NCBI GenBank assembly: GCA_035498015.1
Contig: DATKAO010000079.1
Span: forward strand, 1-32,688
Length of the DNA: 32,688 nucleotides
DNA from: Myxococcota bacterium
GTDB taxonomy: Bacteria > Myxococcota_A > UBA9160 > SZUA-336
Direction: 5' to 3'
Under the pieces are notes generated by a model. It did no database searches, had not been told where the DNA came from, and worked only from the letters and a program-made list of their open reading frames with translations. A program made the position numbers and the translations under genes. Shown piece by piece: positions 30,853 through 32,688 of the stretch; position 1 is the first letter of the stretch; every line of letters starts with the position of its first letter.

Positions 30853-31979
30853 CACAGTCCTCCGAGGCGCGCGACGCGCTCGTAGTGGAAGTCCGAGTCA
30901 CCGAACGCCGGCCGCGCCCACTTGGCGCGCTTCAGATACAGCTGGATGTCGTACTCGGCGGTGTAGCCCACGGCGCCGTGCAGCTGCACGCCGTCGATGC
31001 CGATGCGCGTGAACGCGTCGCTGCCGAAGGCCTTGGCCAGCGACGCCGAGCGCGGCAGCTCGCCCGGGCTCTCGGCCACGGCCCAGGCCGCGTAGTACAA
31101 GAGTGACTTGGTCGACTCGAGCTCCACGTGCATCTCGGCCAGCGGGTGCTTCACGCCCTGGTACTTCCCGATCGGGTGACCGAACTGCAGCCGGTCCTTG
31201 GCGTACTGTGTCGTGATCGCGAGCGCGGCCTCGGCCGCGCCGGTGAGCTCGGCCGTGACCGCCACGGCGCCCAGGTCGAGCAGCCGCTCGATCGCCGGCC
31301 AGGCTGCGCCGGGCACGCCGAGCACGGCGCTCCGGGGCACGCGCGCCCCTTCGAGCTTCAAGGTGCCCAGGCGCTTGGTGGCGTCGATGGTCGGGAAGCC
31401 CGCCGAAGTGACTCCCGCTGCGCCCGCGTCCACGATGGCCAGCGCCAGGTCGGTCGCGGCGCCGCCCGTGCGGAACGCGACCACGAACAGGTTCGCGGCG
31501 CCGGCATCGTGCACGTAGCGCTTCTCGCCGGTGAGCAGCCAGGCGTCGCCGTCCGGCTTGCCGGTGAGCGCGATTGCGCCCGGCGCGAACGAGTCACTCG
31601 CCTCGAGGAACGCGAGCGTCCCCACGCGCGTGCCGTCGGCCAGGCTCGGGAGCCAGCGCTGCTTCTGCTCCTCGCTCCGGCTCTCGAGCACGGCCGCCGC
31701 GGCGAGCGTGGTCGAGATCAGCGGCGACGGGAAGAGCGAGCGGCCGGTCTCCTGCAGCAGCACCACCAGGTCGACCCAGCCGAGCCCCGCGCCGCCGTAC
31801 GCCTCCGGAATCGTGAGCCCGAGCCAGCCGAGCTCTGCGAGCTCGCGCCAGACGTCCGGGTCGTAGCCCGGCCCGGTCTCCATCAGCTTACGCACCCGCT
31901 CGAGCCCGCAGCGCCCGTCGAGGAGCTTGCGCACCTCGGCCCGCAGGAGGTCCTGTTCTTCGCTGAACCCGAAATCCAT
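30852..31979 (-). CDS. Acyl-CoA dehydrogenase subunit (smaller, GYTAEYD type)
   Basis: A 375-aa acyl-CoA dehydrogenase, first gene of the leftward run. It starts MDFGFSEEQDLLRAEVRKLL, the N-terminal helical domain. A middle beta domain and RLQFGHPIGKYQGVKH (about 264-279) follow, then LHGAVGYTAEYDIQLYLKRAK (332-352), with a probable catalytic Glu342. FadE27/FadE29-type partners have similar endings. It probably pairs with the neighbour as a heteromer. The promoter region lies directly upstream in 31989-32016. Confidence 0.9.
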   Translation of the reverse strand: MDFGFSEEQDLLRAEVRKLLDGRCGLERVRKLMETGPGYDPDVWRELAELGWLGLTIPEAYGGAGLGWVDLVVLLQETGRSLFPSPLISTTLAAAAVLESRSEEQKQRWLPSLADGTRVGTLAFLEASDSFAPGAIALTGKPDGDAWLLTGEKRYVHDAGAANLFVVAFRTGGAATDLALAIVDAGAAGVTSAGFPTIDATKRLGTLKLEGARVPRSAVLGVPGAAWPAIERLLDLGAVAVTAELTGAAEAALAITTQYAKDRLQFGHPIGKYQGVKHPLAEMHVELESTKSLLYYAAWAVAESPGELPRSASLAKAFGSDAFTRIGIDGVQLHGAVGYTAEYDIQLYLKRAKWARPAFGDSDFHYERVARLGGL

Positions 31980-31988
31980 GTCCGCCCG

Positions 31989-32016
31989 GATATCAGACGT
32001 GCGGATCCGAATGCAA
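31989..32016 (-). promoter_or_regulatory. Possible promoter of the acyl-CoA dehydrogenase run
   Basis: On the minus strand TTGCAT (complement of 32011-32016), a 16-nt spacer, then GATATC (31989-31994), 9 nt before the ATG at 31979. A sigma70-like arrangement, not exact. Confidence 0.3.
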
Positions 32017-32141
32017 GGCGACCCGATCCGGCCCCCGAAGATGAAATCGCTGGCTTCTCGCGGGGTTTCCCGACCGACCTCCTGGACGGTCCGGGCCGGC
32101 CCAGCTGAGGGTCAAAGGACACGTGCAATAAACCCGTGGAA

Positions 32142-32157
32142 TCTCAATATCTTGGCA
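32142..32157 (+). promoter_or_regulatory. NrdR box 1 upstream of nrdJ
   Basis: TCTCAATATCTTGGCA aligned to the 16-bp consensus ACACWATATATWGTGT matches at 10 positions, including the CWATATNTWG core. It overlaps a TTGGCA that could be a -35 element (32152-32157). Confidence 0.6.
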
Positions 32158-32172
32158 GTCCGGAGACGATAC

Positions 32173-32188
32173 ACTCAAGATCTAGTGG
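32173..32188 (+). promoter_or_regulatory. NrdR box 2 upstream of nrdJ
   Basis: ACTCAAGATCTAGTGG matches the same consensus at 12 of 16 positions. It begins exactly 31 bp after box 1 (15-bp gap), the spacing known for NrdR box pairs (three helical turns). A CAAGAT at 32176-32181, 18 nt after TTGGCA, could be the -10 element, so NrdR bound here would block polymerase. Confidence 0.65.
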
Positions 32189-32415
32189 CAGGCAGGTTGA
32201 CCCTCGCCCAGGCCCGCGGTAGAAAGGGTCTCCGGGATTCCAAGGATTCCGACTTGGCAGCCAGGGGGGCTACGGGCGGCCGGGTGGAAGCGGGCGAGGG
32301 CTCTGGAGGAGGGCTCGCGTTCGGGGGCTCTGAAGTACAGGGCCTCTCCTTGGGCCCGGAATTTTTCTCTCGACGCGACCGGGCCTCGGGGTTGGGGCAC
32401 GGAGCGGGAGCTAGA
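32189..32415 (+). other. Long 5' leader of nrdJ
   Basis: About 227 nt between the predicted promoter/NrdR boxes and the nrdJ start, mostly G-rich. It is unusually long in a genome where other genes seem leaderless. I looked for a B12-riboswitch box and did not find a convincing one. It could hold a regulatory RNA structure or a second promoter nearer the gene. Confidence 0.3.
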
Positions 32416-32688
32416 GTGGCCGAGAACGACGACACCATGGAGCACAACGACGTCGAGATTCCGATCCGCCGCCACTTTACGCGCGCGGGGAACGATCCGT
32501 TCTCCAGCGTTCGCTGGGAGCGGCGCACCGCCAAGATCAGCGGCGAAGGCGGCGAGGTCGTCTTCGAGCAGCAGAACGTCGAGGTGCCCGAGTCGTGGTC
32601 GCCGATGGCCACGAACATCGTCGCGTCGAAATACTTCCGCGGTCACCTCGGCTCGCCGTCGCGCGAGTCGAGCGTGCGCCAGCTCATC
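32416..32688 (+). CDS. nrdJ: Vitamin B12-dependent ribonucleotide reductase (class II), partial
   Basis: The first 91 codons of a gene running off the right edge. Protein text HFTRAGNDPFSSVRWERRTAKI, VVFEQQNVEVPESWSPMATN and ASKYFRG followed by SRESSVRQLI matches the N-terminus of the large NrdJ class II enzymes. They reduce ribonucleotides to deoxyribonucleotides with adenosylcobalamin. The catalytic cysteines are beyond the edge. GTG 32416 has GGGAG 5 nt upstream; ATG 32437 is in frame and would drop seven residues. Two NrdR boxes at 32142-32188 suggest repression by NrdR when dATP is plentiful. Confidence 0.92.
   Translation, partial: MAENDDTMEHNDVEIPIRRHFTRAGNDPFSSVRWERRTAKISGEGGEVVFEQQNVEVPESWSPMATNIVASKYFRGHLGSPSRESSVRQLI

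Larger units (their letters stand above)
31980..32415. other. Intergenic region between the ACAD and nrdJ genes
   Basis: 436 bp, the only long non-coding gap in the window. From left to right: the ACAD promoter candidate (31989-32016), an unassigned 125-bp stretch, a comparatively AT-rich segment at about 32110-32190 with two NrdR-box-like sites, and a G-rich leader to the nrdJ GTG. The open frames across it on the minus strand are low-complexity shadows. No tRNA or terminator with a T-run was seen. Confidence 0.8.

Noticed and set aside
29704-30885. Plus-strand open frame of 393 codons opposite the acyl-CoA dehydrogenase gene
   Set aside because: Composition is Leu/His/Ala/Arg-rich without motifs, while the minus strand has all the ACAD signatures.
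32256-32270. GGCAGCCAGGGGGGC in the nrdJ leader as a possible B12-riboswitch box
   Set aside because: It does not match the B12 box (AGYCMGGAGACC-type) beyond a few bases, and no flanking helices could be traced by eye.
32175-32618. Minus-strand open frame near the right edge
   Set aside because: It overlaps nrdJ antisense, is Ser/Pro/Arg-rich and has no motif; the plus-strand NrdJ reading is clear.
1-32688. tRNA, rRNA, CRISPR array, insertion sequence, integrase, toxin-antitoxin or prophage genes
   Set aside because: Looked for and not seen; the window has no repeats of spacer type, no transposase motifs and no phage genes.

Overview
This window is about 32.7 kb of very GC-rich bacterial DNA (by eye around 70% G+C or more). 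It is packed with short-gap or overlapping genes and has no recognisable tRNA, rRNA, insertion sequence or CRISPR array. The gene content suggests an environmental bacterium of a deltaproteobacterial, myxobacterial, Binatota-like or similar lineage. The pointers are a coenzyme-F420 NADP oxidoreductase with at least one deazaflavin-dependent oxidoreductase, paired acyl-CoA dehydrogenases, a family III CoA-transferase and a B12-dependent ribonucleotide reductase. The lineage is inference and is not settled by the sequence.

Layout. 1-1954 (minus): alpha/beta hydrolase, a small unrecognised protein, and a CoA-transferase cut by the left edge. 1989-5010 (plus): a glutamine-synthetase-family ligase, a class-I amidotransferase-like (C26) hydrolase and RsgA, closely coupled. 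5019-10878 (minus): two MFS transporters, a two-subunit molybdenum hydroxylase of the isoquinoline 1-oxidoreductase type, and a secreted SNase-like protein. 10941-13392 (plus): amidohydrolase, AraC-type regulator, VOC protein. 13389-22026 (minus): a long, tightly coupled run with an arginine succinyltransferase (AST) core. In order of transcription it is DUF971 protein, M20 deacylase, AstA, AstD, a short amidinohydrolase, alpha/beta hydrolase, SDR, esterase and MFS transporter. 22090-22767 (plus): F420-NADP oxidoreductase. 22769-26769 (minus): a membrane module of a membrane-anchored MutS-like ATPase, a DUF4105 protein and a polytopic protein. 26805-28148 (plus): GH1 glycosidase. 28168-31979 (minus): two acyl-CoA dehydrogenase subunits, a NudL-like Nudix hydrolase, an F420-type oxidoreductase and a small anchored protein. 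31980-32415 is the only long intergenic region; it holds two NrdR-box-like sites. 32416 to the right edge is the start of nrdJ.

Most interesting. The AST cluster carries clear astA and astD, but the AstB step seems to be taken by a 299-residue DDAH/ArgZ-size enzyme with an ANA motif, and the AstE step by an M20 metallo-deacylase. That would be a mosaic arginine-catabolic pathway. Other signals are a strongly over-represented near-palindrome CGAGTSACTCG across the window, a recurring leaderless promoter architecture (TANNNT 6-8 nt before the start codon), a probable CTG start codon, and two NrdR boxes exactly 31 bp apart.
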